Part shown: one piece after another, positions 10,035 to 20,449 of the stretch
How positions within the stretch are numbered: position 1 is the first letter of the stretch
Layout: each line of letters begins with the position of its first letter
Assembly (NCBI GenBank): GCA_026075535.2
Contig: AP026549.1
Location: forward strand, 4,712,001-4,776,000
DNA from: Tricholoma matsutake
Taxonomy: Eukaryota; Basidiomycota; Agaricomycetes; Agaricales; Tricholomataceae
Direction: 5' to 3'
Length of the DNA: 64,000 bases
Program-made: the position numbers and the translations under genes
Notes under the pieces: generated by a model
Seen by the model: the letters and a program-made list of their open reading frames with translations, nothing else
Told to the model about the DNA's origin: nothing
Databases searched by the model: none

Positions 10035-11990
10035 TGAAGTCCTCAGAGTGGCTAACCTTCCGGATCAGCCCAAATCGTATAACATCTACACGAAGAAAGT
10101 GAAATAGTTCATGGTTGGCCTTGCTACATTTGCGGGAGTGTTCGGGTAGAAGATATTAGGATCAGCTGACTACGTCCGTCATATAGCTGCTAACGTCTAC
10201 CATCTACTTTCCTGTGAAACCCTTTCTCGTGAAAGGGTTTCACAAATCGACGGAGCTTATCAATCTGACGGTCTGTTTTCCTTCTGCTCGCCCCCTCACC
10301 GGTCGTATTCTCACTGATTTACAATAATTTATCAAACAGGTCACCGTATACACAGCAATGCTAGGACTAGGTATAGGCATAGACCTCTTTCAATTCTTCT
10401 CCGCATCCGGTCACCAGATATCTCTAAATAAAATCAAGCACCCTTGTTTTACCATTTCTGATCACCTAGAACGCAGACTTATATTCGTCAGCTGCCTCCT
10501 CATCCTGTCTCTCTCATGCGTCGGGCTCGTGCTTGTTCCTGTGTCAGACTATTGGGTGCTGGTGCTGTTCCGTTGTATTCAGGCCATTCGGTCGGCTAGC
10601 ATTGTTTCAATCGGTTCGTAAGACTATTCCTGTAAAATAATTTTTTTGTTTGTGAAGGTCATAACTAAAGGTTGGACGTGATAGGCGCTGGCGTGATTGG
10701 TGATATGTGGGAGCCGCAGGAGAGGGGCGGGTCCTGTGGGGTTTATGACCTCGAATCTGTGGTAAAGCTCCAATTTGCGATCGCTCCGTGGTGGTGCGTT
10801 GAGGACTCAATATCTTGTAGGTTTCACCTTCGATTGGACCTACTGGTTCGTTAGGATGGAGGTAGTCCACGACATTTTTGGTTGGTTTCCAACAACTCGC
10901 CACATTCATGTTGTCAGATCCATCTTCTGGCTCATCTGTATCTCATCTTTTGCTTCTCTATTGACGATGGTACTGTGCGTCTTAAGTTTTCGTTGCCTTC
11001 CCGCAAATTGTTCAACTCGTTTTTAAGGCTCTTGCCCGAAACCCTACACGTCATAGTCGGCGAAGGGAGCATTGTTCCTTCTGTTATCTACCGCCCCGTC
11101 ATCCCGGCCGGCGTAAAGTGGGTTCGGAAACCGGCTCTGCTTCTGCCACCGCCCAAACCGCCCTCAAACCTCCTGCGACTCATGAACGTCGACATACTCA
11201 TGCTGCTCGTCCTGAACGCCATTGTCTGGACTATCTATTCAGCCTTTATCACATCGCTCTCCACATTATTTACAACTGCGTACCCGTTCCTCAACTCCAC
11301 GACGCTAGGGCTGTGTTATCTCGAGATTGGGGAAGGAATGATGACGGGGAGCTGGGTGAATAGGTGGTATCTAGACCGGGAGTATGTGAGACTGGAGAGG
11401 GTGCGATCGCTAGAGATGGTTCTAGCTTTCCGTTTGAGCAGGTGCGGTATGCAGGAGTTTGTTTGATAAGTCGGTGGATAGGCACGATTACGTATGTTGC
11501 CCATGGTCATTGTAGTGCTTATCGCGTGTTGTTTGGGGTATGGGTGTGTATCCAGAGACAGGTTAGCATCGCTGCACCAATCATCACACACACATTAGCC
11601 AGGTTCGTCTCATACGATTAACTTTTCGGTTGCAAGGGCTTGCTGGACTTCGATGAAGTTGGGTCTGTGAATGCGTCGGTGTTTGGATCGACGCAAACGC
11701 TCACGATCGACCTTTTCCCCAGTCAGGGATCGTCCATTACCATTACGGCTTGTGTGAGTGGCATCACCACATATTTATGAGCATGGCTGCTAACATCTGA
11801 TCGAACAATTTAGTTCGATGCGCCTTCAAGCTTCAGCGCGCTGATGACCGGTGTGATAAACTTTATGATGAAATGTATTGGCATTGGGTGGACTGCGGGG
11901 CAGGGGAGTTGGTCCTGCTGATGTTGTGGTTGTTGATGAGCATTGGGCCAAAGTGTCGGGATCAGAGGGAAGTACGACTCCGAGCGTGGA
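10035..11990 (+). pseudogene. Dead MFS drug-transporter gene (tandem copy 1)
   Basis: This is a degraded copy of the intact MFS gene at 13320-15332, collinear with it along nearly its whole length. The DQPK/IYT start region is present, but the conserved EKW tryptophan is a TAG stop (10105-10107). The substrate-domain exon reading LGRRLIF in the good copy has become LERRLIF, and the preceding GPISDH block is scrambled. Later exons keep blocks such as AYPFLNSTTLGLCYLEIG but with several frame changes. The last exon (about 11815-11990) lacks an open frame through the final transmembrane segment. It was once an 11-exon, 12-segment transporter of the QDR/DHA1 type; it cannot make a full protein now. 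Confidence 0.85.
10213..10244. repeat. Perfect hairpin, 14-bp arms, 4-nt loop
   Basis: TGTGAAACCCTTTC is followed by TCGT and then its exact reverse complement. It lies in the exon of dead MFS copy 1 that should encode the YFPAIPTLVKVF segment. The intact copy (about 13495-13530) has no such palindrome. Confidence 0.85.
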
Positions 11991-13319
11991 ATAGGGGAAA
12001 CGAGGCACCATGGGGAAAAGTTATAGACGATAGATCTTACTGCCAACATGGACATTCTATAGATCGGACTGCAAAACATAGAGATTTCCTCCACGCAGCT
12101 ACAGATTGAGGAAGTAATATCCTATGGTCACTCGGACCGACCTCATCACCAAATTTGTTTCTTCAGTGACCTAATGTACCTAAGTTGCGACAAGGACTAT
12201 GCGGTTATATGTCCGATCCTAATGCGACGAATTTGCCCTCAAAATTTGACCTAGGTCCGATCCAAAACTGCGTACGAAAGGAGGAATATCAGACCAAGGT
12301 CCGATTACGGATCAGGTTAGTATGTCCGATCGGTGTGCGTATACGGTGATGCGTTATGCAACTTTAACTTGTCTGTCTCTATGAAGCTTACCTTTACCCG
12401 CTCATTCTTGCGACTGGTCATACCGTTTTAATGCTCTATGCACGGGTTGCAAAACAACGAAGGATGGATGTGCTGAGTCTTGGTCCCTCAATTGTCATTA
12501 TATTCATGGTTCATGGTCCTCATGTGGTCGAAAGAACTTACAATTTGTCGGAAACTATGCCTTTGGTGGCATAGAACATCATCATGAACATCTTGATGCG
12601 CTGATTGGTCTTCAAGCTGTCGTGAATCTTTAATTTCGGCCTTTCTTTTTACAGAACCAAGAATCTTCATAAGTCGTTACAAAGTCCAGTGGAAAGTGTG
12701 GATTTCCTTAGTTACTTTCACATTTCCAACATCCTCAATATCGGACCAACTTCAAGAATGAAAAAACGAGGTTTGTCATTGGATTGATGATTTGATACAT
12801 TCTGTGTTTAGTTCGGCCCTGTCGACCTGCTCTCCATGATTCAAAAAACAAGTCTATTGCGTGCAACGCTGCCATTCTCCTGGTGCCATACACCCTTCTC
12901 ATAACTTTGTTGCTACATTTCTGGTCACACCGTGTTGTCCTCGAAGCCATCGGGCTTGTTGCTTGTTCGCCGGTTCCTTCTGTGGTTTTCGCCTGTATTT
13001 ATGTCCGATACACTATGCGTACGAACTTGGTCTGTATGGATGTTCGATATCAATGTCCGTACGACCTTCGTCTGTATTTATCTCCGATACACATGAGGTC
13101 CGAGACATATTGCTGACGGATCAAGGCACACTCTGACGAAAATGGCCAAAATGAGGTGATTTTGGATCGGACTTATGAGAGCATATGCCGGTCCTTTGCG
13201 ACAACACAAAACAAAGATTCTATAAATACCTCATGCGATCTCATGGTGCGGCATGATTATTGTACGACATACGGCTCTCAGGCTGTATTACACGACTCAT
13301 CTCTGGCGCCTGTGACAGG
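11991..13319. other. Intergenic region between the two MFS copies
   Basis: About 1.3 kb with no supportable gene. It is notable for many scattered copies of the words GTCCGAT and GTACGA (around 12200-12340 and 12990-13110), part of which forms a local tandem repeat listed separately. The promoter of the intact MFS gene must lie at its right end. Confidence 0.5.
12988..13108. repeat. Imperfect ~40-bp tandem repeat
   Basis: About three degenerate units of roughly 40 bp containing the words (T)GTCCGATA, CGTACGA and TTGGTCTGTAT or TTCGTCTGTAT. Similar words recur at 12195-12340, so the array may be a remnant of a longer repeat. Confidence 0.55.
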
Positions 13320-15332
13320 ATGCATTCCTCAAAGGCTCAGGATCAGCCAAAACCTTACAGCATCTACACGAGGAAAGAGAAATGGTTCATCGTTGGCCTT
13401 ACTTCGTTTGCGGGATTGTTTAGGCAAGGAAAAGTAATGATCAGCATCGGCACGAGCTCATGGTTTCTCGTCCAGTCCGTTGTCATCCAACATTTACTTC
13501 CCAGCGATCCCCACTCTTGTGAAGGTATTCCATAAATCGACGGAGCTCATCAATTTGACGGTCTGTTTTGCTTCTGGCGATCGCCCTTTACACATCCGAG
13601 GAGTCTCACTGATTTTATTGTAACAGGTCACCATGTACATTGTAATGCAAGCAATAGGTACACATAGTTCCTTCTACTAGTAGTTCCTTCTCCCTAGCTC
13701 ACTCAAATCGAATGAAGCACCCATGTTCTGGGGTCCTATCTCCGATCACTTGGGACGCAGACTGATATTCATCAGCTGTCTTCTTATCCTCTCTTTGACA
13801 TGTGTTGGGCTTGCGCTCGTCCCGGCATCAGATTTCTGGCTGTTGATGCTGCTCCGCTGTATACAGGCTGCTGGGTCTGCTAGTACTATTGCCATAGGTT
13901 CCTAACGGATAACTCGTTTCGTGGATTTTATGCCTGATTCGCTGGAATCGATAGGTGCTGGTGTCATTGGTGATATCTCGGAGCCCAAGGAAAGGGGCGG
14001 CTTTTATGGGGTTTATGCCCTCGGTCCTATGGTAGGGGTTGAATTTGCGATTCCAAAGAGTTTCGAGGAGTTGTCTTGATTACTCGATACGTTGTAGATC
14101 GGACCTTCCATCGGTCCGGTAATCGGCGGCGCACTTACTGGCTCGTTGGGATGGAGGTGCCTAGTAATCCCCGTCGGTTTCCAACAACTCACTGTATACA
14201 TATATCTTTCAGATCCATATTTTGGTTCACATGTATCTCGTCTTCCGTCTGTCTATTGACGATGGTATTGTGCGTCTTAAATTTCTGTCGTCTGCACGTA
14301 ATTTGCTCATCGTGTTTTCAAGGCTGTTGCCCGAAACCCTACGCGTCATAGTCGGTGACGGGAGGATAATCCCCTCCGCCACTTACCGCCCGATCATTCC
14401 TATCATCGGTCGTAAAAGAGTTTCGGAAGCAGATTTGGCTCCCATCGTTCGCCCACGGGCCGGACCGCCCCGGAATCCCCTAAAGCTCCTGATGAATGCG
14501 GACATCCTCTTGTTGCTTATCCTGAACGCCATCGTCTGTGCGATCTACTACGGGTTCATCGCATCGCTCTCCACATTATTCACCAATGCATACCCGTTCC
14601 TCAATTCTACGACTATCGGGCTGTGTTATCTAGGGATTGGGGGAGGGATGACGATTGGCAGCTGGGCAAGTGGGAGGTATTTAGACTGGGAATATAGGAG
14701 AGTATCGAAGACACACTCGCTGGAGGAGAAGGATTCCGTGGATTTGTACAGCTTTCCGTTTGAGCAAGTGGGATATGCTCCTACAACTTTTCAGTTTTCT
14801 CTGATAACTGAGTGGATAGGCACGACTGCGCATGTTGCCCGTACTCACTGTGATTCTTATGGCCTGCTGCGCGGGGTATGGTTGGTCTATCCAACGACAG
14901 ATTAACATTGCAGCACCACTTATCATGCAGATATTAGGCAAGTTTATCTTATACCATCAACTTTTCATTGCGGGAGCTTATAGTATGAGGCGGTGAAGTT
15001 GGGTTCGTGACTATCTCAGTGATGAACTCGACGCAAACGCTCATGATCGATCTTGTCCCTGGGCAAGGATCGTCGATCACCGCTTGTGTGAGTGGATTTA
15101 CTACATGTTTGTCCCGTATCTGACATCGGATAGAATAACCTATTTCGATGCGGTCTTACTGCGCTTCTGGTCTCCGTGATAGACCTTATAATCCGTAGCA
15201 TTGGTATTGGGTGGACATATGTGTTGTTTGCGGGGCTGGCGGTGTTAGTACTGCCAATGACGTGGTTGTTGATGAGGATTGGGCCAAAATATCGGAAGCA
15301 GAGGGTATTACGAACACTCAATATTCAATAGT
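13320..15332 (+). CDS. MFS drug:H+ antiporter, QDR/DHA1-like (intact copy 2)
   Basis: Eleven exons: 13320-13423, 13476-13559, 13627-13657, 13718-13897, 13955-14031, 14098-14156, 14213-14269, 14323-14767, 14820-14937, 14999-15087 and 15134-15332. Their sum is 1443 nt, exactly 481 codons, all in phase. The product is a 12-segment plasma-membrane or vacuolar transporter of the major facilitator superfamily. Segment 1 is followed by NIYFPAIPTL; the loop 2-3 motif is GPISDHLGRR; the segment 5 region has GPVIGGALTGSLGWR; the last segments end LLMRIGPKYRKQR. Members of this group export drugs, polyamines or amino acids; the substrate here is unknown. Two introns (13424-13475 and 14938-14998) begin with GC. 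The start is the first ATG of an open frame that extends a little upstream without another ATG, so the N-terminus could be longer through an extra exon. Confidence 0.88.
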
Positions 15333-15714
15333 GAAAGAACTTGATGAAATTTCAAATGTCATTCTCACTACATGAAATAATGTATCAACACTGGATATTA
15401 AAGGTGCAACTGATATCTTGATACAGATTGTCAAGAAATGCATCAGCTGAGCATCAGCTCGTACGTCAAAACCTTGCATTTGCATGAGGTCAGGTTCTGA
15501 TTCTGTCATTGTCAACGCTTTCCCAGTGCCAGATCTAGAGTAAGTAGGTTGCGGCGGCGGATACAGCACACGTGATGAAGCAACGTATTTTACCCGCCGA
15601 GGCTTGGCAAACAAATTACATATTTCTTGTTTGTGTTCTTGCTGCCAGCTGTTATCTTAAACTTCTTCTTTCCTTTCTCCCGCCCGCTCTCTCTCTGTTG
15701 TTTTTTTTTTCAAA
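15333..15714. promoter_or_regulatory. UGDH upstream region with pyrimidine-rich leader
   Basis: The 60 bp before the UGDH start codon (about 15655-15714) are strongly CT-rich, with runs of TTCTTTCC, CTCTCTCTC and T10. This is typical of the core promoter and start-site region of well-expressed fungal housekeeping genes. The remaining ~320 bp to the MFS stop show no gene. Confidence 0.55.
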
Positions 15715-17503
15715 ATGGCACAAAAAATCACCACGATCTGCTGTAGTGCGTCGTCGATCTCTTCTTTGACGCGTCTGACTCACTGCCTTCATGATATCAA
15801 TAGTCGGCGCTGGCTACGTCGGTGTGTACCAGCGACTTTGTTGACCCACATTGACCAATACGCTCGTAGGTGGACCGACTTGTGCTGTCATCGCCGTGAA
15901 ATGCCCTCACATCAAAGTAACCATTGTCGACCTCAACGAGGCACGCATCAATGCCTGGAACAGCCCTAGCTTCGAACTCCCAATCTACGAACCTGGTCTA
16001 ACTGATGTTGTCCGACAAGCCCGAGGCCGCAACCTCTTCTTCTCAACTGACGTAGACAAGGCAATCGAGGAAGCTGATCTCATCTTTGTCAGCGTTAACA
16101 CCCCGACGAAGAAGAGTGGTGTTGGTGCCGGTTCGGCTGCTGATGTCAAGTTCGTCCGTCGTTAATTTTCATCTTCTCTTACTAAGCATCCGCCGTGCCT
16201 TAATCAGTTATGTCGAGCGGGCCACAAGGCAGATCGCAAGCGTAGCTACCTCGTCTAAAATTGTCGTAGAGAAATCAACTGTGCCGTGCCGCACCGCCGA
16301 GTCCATGCGCACCATCCTCGAGGCAAACTCCAAGCCCAATTGCCGCTTCGACATCCTCTCTAACCCAGAGTTCCTCGCCGAAGGGACCGCCGTCGCCGAC
16401 CTGTACAAACCTGATCGTGTCCTCATCGGCTCGCTCCAGACACCCGAGGGCAAGGCTGCGTGCGATGCACTCTCCGAGGTTTACGCTAACTGGGTTCCGT
16501 TGGTCTCCTTCATGAGTCCTCTTATCCGGAGTGCTAACATACCCTTCCCACCAACAGCACAGACCGTATCCTCACCGTCGGTCTCTGGTCCTCCGAACTC
16601 TCCAAGCTCGCCGCGAACGCTATGCTAGCGCAGCGCATTTCATCGATCAATGCGCTCTCTGCAATTTGTGAGGCGACGGGCGCAAACATTGACGAGGTCG
16701 CGCACGCAATCGGGTACGACTCGCGCGTCGGCAACAAGTTCCTCAAGGCGAGCGTTGGCTTTGGCGGCTCGTGCTTCCAGAAGGACATTCTAAATCTTGT
16801 GTACCTGGCCGAGAGCTGCCATCTTCCTGAAGTCGCAATGTATTGGAGACAGGTAGTGGATATGAACGAGTACCAAAAGAGGCGGTTCTCTAAGAGAGTC
16901 GTAGATACGCTGTTTAGTACTATTACTGGAAAGGTGGGTGGTAGTTTTATCCCCTTCAGGTTTTTGTTAACCTGCGACTAGCGTATTGCAGTGCTAGGTT
17001 TTGCGTTCAAGGCCGATACAGGCGACACTCGCGAGTCCGCCGCTATCACTCTTATTAGGGATTTCCAGTCCGAGAGAGCCCTCGTCAACATCTATGACCC
17101 CAAGGTCTCGCATGCGCAGATTTGGACAGACCTCGCTGAGGCAAGCCCACACACTTCCCTCGATGCTAGTACGTAATCTTCTCCTTACATCCTTGAATTG
17201 ATGTCTATTATATATTTCTTAGTCAAGAAGCAGGTTACGATCTGCTCGTCGGCGCTTGAGGCATGCAAGAACGCAGAGGCGGTCGTCATCGCGACCGAGT
17301 GGAAAGAGTTCCGCGAGATTGATTGGGAGGTGGTATATAAGGGTATGAACAAACCGGCATTTGTGTTTGATGGACGGCTGCTGGTGGACGCCGAGAAGCT
17401 GAGGAAGATTGGGTTCACGGTCAGTCCCCATGACTTCTGAGATTTTTTGAAGACTGATTGGTTTATGTAGGTAAATACCATTGGACGTGGTGAGGTTGTG
17501 TAG
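15715..17503 (+). CDS. UGD1: UDP-glucose 6-dehydrogenase
   Basis: Eight exons: 15715-15745, 15804-15821, 15870-16149, 16208-16498, 16558-16933, 16982-17168, 17223-17419 and 17471-17503, giving 470 residues, the usual eukaryotic length. The enzyme oxidises UDP-glucose twice with NAD+ to UDP-glucuronate, the precursor of UDP-xylose and of glucuronic-acid-containing wall or capsule polysaccharides. The NAD-binding loop GAGYVGG is at residues 12-18, the substrate region has EPGL and [10 protein letters not shown], and the catalytic cysteine is Cys279 in [26 protein letters not shown] starts the C-terminal UDP-binding domain. The second exon is a micro-exon of only 18 nt. The last exon encodes just [10 protein letters not shown]. 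No frame damage. Confidence 0.95.
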
Positions 17504-18156
17504 AGTCACGCATGCCGATAGACAGGAGAGGAGATAGAGATTTTGGACATCCACCATTTTTTTTAGAGATTCTTGATACCCGTCTGGACTCTGGATATCA
17601 TATACGTCTGGCTTTGGATTTCTCCCGTTCTATTATTTAATATGTAAAGGATATTGAACAAAGCACACACTATCTACGTATTGATGTCAGAGCGGTCAAT
17701 TGCAAATACATAGTATCCAATGCTTTCGAAAGTAACTGTAGGTGATGGGTCCAATGTTCGGCCGTGAATGTCCTACAGAAGGAAAACAATACATTCAGTG
17801 ACATCTCGCTTACTTCTCATATTCAACATTTTACCAGAGAACTACGGTCTAAGGATTATTCCCGCAGATCACAACCCTAGGAGGGTTGATCATATAGAAT
17901 ACAATCTGACACTTCTGGGTATACGTATTTACTGGTCCCAGTCCTCGCGTAACTTACCCTCTTCTAGTCGCGAAGCCCGCTTTTTACCAACCTCCGTTAT
18001 TTAGACATGGCGCTCTCCTCTTTTCAGGGTGATCGTTCTTTGTTCTTAAGATAAATCAGAATCTAACAAATGGGACATCTATTCAGATCTATTCCTGAAA
18101 CTATTCTCCGCTGATATTACAACATTTTTTTATCGAAGCAGTGCATGCGGGGGCCT

Positions 18157-18354
18157 TCAAAAGGGCGGTCTTAGACGCATAAGGCATAGATCTTTGTGGT
18201 AGTATGTGTTTGCTGTTTCTGGAGAGAGCATGATGGCCAAAATCGATAACGCCAGCTGCAGTTGCGCATGAGTACACCAAGAAGTGCACCTTTCTAAAAA
18301 CTCTGCCGAAATTAGGACCAGGGCGGAAATCCATAATTTCAGTAAAGATTTCAT
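18157..18354 (-). CDS. Possible small secreted protein (weak)
   Basis: A 65-codon frame with a true ATG begins MKSLLKLWISALVLISAEF, which has the charged start, hydrophobic core and small-residue end of a signal peptide. Two cysteines follow. There is no family match and the C-terminus may be altered by an intron. A chance hydrophobic frame in AT-richer DNA is at least as likely. Confidence 0.18.
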   Translation of the reverse strand: MKSLLKLWISALVLISAEFLERCTSWCTHAQLQLALSILAIMLSPETANTYYHKDLCLMRLRPPF

Positions 18355-19586
18355 AGTTTCAAGTCACTTAAGTAACTTGAAGAACAGAGGTGTTGACGAA
18401 TAACGACATCGAGTGTGACGGGAGCTTCGACATTTAGTGCCAGGTTCACCCCAATAGCTGTTGGCTTTGCATGAAGCATCGGGATGCATCATGATGTGAT
18501 TGTGTTCGAGTTCCTTTGATGCCTCAAATTTTTGATCAAAGTCAGTTAACTTCAGTTCACGCTTTCAACTTTCTGACGTGAAGAATTTCCTTGACATCCC
18601 GCAAACTGGGCACATGTCTCGAGAATTTAGCAACTGTTCGAGCCCCGGTAGCGCAAGTCACTGACCGTCTTCCGGTAGTTTAATTGTTATAATTAGGACT
18701 TGGGTGTCGTCTTTTGCATTTCGGCAGGATTCAGAGGACTGTGTCACAAAATTATGTAATGCAGTATAACCTAATATGACCCACGTGACCCACGTAACCG
18801 CCATAACCCATTAAACATAACCCATTAAAATCGACAGTCAGAACTGATGTTAAGCTAGCTACCAAGTCTCGGGTTCAGTTCAATAATGTAGTTTACATAT
18901 GTAGGTAATAGATTTTCCACATTAGGGCCCAGTATACTAGCTGAGAGGGAGTGATAATCCACATATAATCTAGGTGAGGTTATAATGCCATCCGGAAATT
19001 TCCGACATGGTTCCTTGGCATGCCCATTACCTCCCAACTTGAACATACTGGAGCCATTCCAAAAATTTACTTCTTGAACTAATTAAGAGTTGGACGATGT
19101 CATGGTCAGAACACCAGAAGCGTGGCCAAATTTTGTGAGTTCCCATCTCTAAATCGTAGAGCATTACGCATAGCTTGCGCATAGCCTTGTGGTCGCTGCA
19201 TATCAAACGCTTGAGTGAATACTTCCGAAGATTCTTTTCCCACCGCCAGGAGTTATTTCCACTTGAAGTTGTATACGGGTGGCCACGGGTGATCTTCTTG
19301 GATTGCCTTCCTCCTGAGGACGGTATCCTTCCCACCTTTCGTTCTTTGAGGGTGGTCCTATCTGGATGCTCCAGGCACGAGACCCCCTCACACTAATGAA
19401 ATAAGCCATGGTATGCTATATGCTGGGAAGAGGTGCACATGCACCTTCCTATGATTAACTGCATCCAGAGTTTTCGGGCAGCAGCCTGAGTAGGGTCTCG
19501 CTGGGCCCTGGTAATCACAGTCACGCTTCGACTATGATAATAGTATCTGTACTGTACCTGAGTTGCTTATGTAACGTAGTCGGTCA

Positions 19587-19630
19587 ATTTCATTCCATTT
19601 CATTCCATTCCATTCCATTCCATTCCATTC
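19587..19630. repeat. (CATTC)n pentanucleotide repeat
   Basis: A run of CATTC units, two with an extra T at the start, then five or more perfect ones. Simple microsatellite in the UGDH-LCB2 spacer. Confidence 0.9.
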
Positions 19631-20449
19631 GATATCAAGTTATTACTTTCGCTCAGATACCCTTCAGTTAAGGTTCGGTATAAAAACAATCGGCAAACGC
19701 TGACCGCTTCTTCTTCAGCAAAATCAGTGATCACCCGCCTTGCTGAGTTAGCAGCCACCGCTTGCAGTCACGGTCTGTCTTACAAATTCAGGACTTTGTC
19801 TGCTGCCTTTTCTGGATTTTTTATGTGAGGCGAACCAATTATTTAAGCCCTTATCTCTGTTGAATTCATAGAGACTGGACAACACGCTATTGCGACATGG
19901 CGATGTTGCATTCTCCCCGCCTTGGTAACCGTATCAAGTGTCACAACGGAAGTCGTATTACGGTTCAGTCAACATTGCGAGCTCAGTTCGCCCGATGAGG
20001 ATAACATTCGCGTCGGACTATGTAGTTATTAAATTAGGGTCGGCAGTAAGGCTGGCACGGTGGCACCAGGGTTGAGATATTTGATGTTTGCTCGATGATG
20101 ATAAGAGAGCATCGCATCGATACATATCTTGCATGACCACTCCCTCGTCACTCGTCAATGACTCAAACTCAGGTCTGATGCTGTGCTTAAGCGACGTCAC
20201 GATACGGCGTGCGTCCAATACATAATACTAATAGGACCCGTATTTGCGTGTACGCACGATGTTGTGCACGTTGTGTGAAGAACGGGGATGAGGAAATGGC
20301 GAGACAAGAGAGCTAGACAGTTTCAAATGGAATACTGAATGGGGATATCAAGTCGTGACAAAGAAATGAAATGATATATTGTAAAGTAACGAGTTAGCGT
20401 CACGTCTTTCTTGGACGTTGAATAGCTTCCAGTTTTCTCTTCGTCCACG

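Larger units (their letters stand above)
17504..20449. other. Long intergenic region
   Basis: About 2.9 kb without a gene I can establish. A possible small secreted-protein frame at 18159-18354 and a pentanucleotide repeat at about 19587 are listed separately. Two overlapping minus-strand frames at 19027-19409 are protein-like in parts (Lys/Arg-rich) but have no recognised domain and no consistent splice joining. Confidence 0.4.

Noticed and set aside
19027..19409. Possible minus-strand gene in the UGDH-LCB2 spacer
   Set aside because: Two overlapping frames look partly protein-like, but no splice joining, start or family could be supported.
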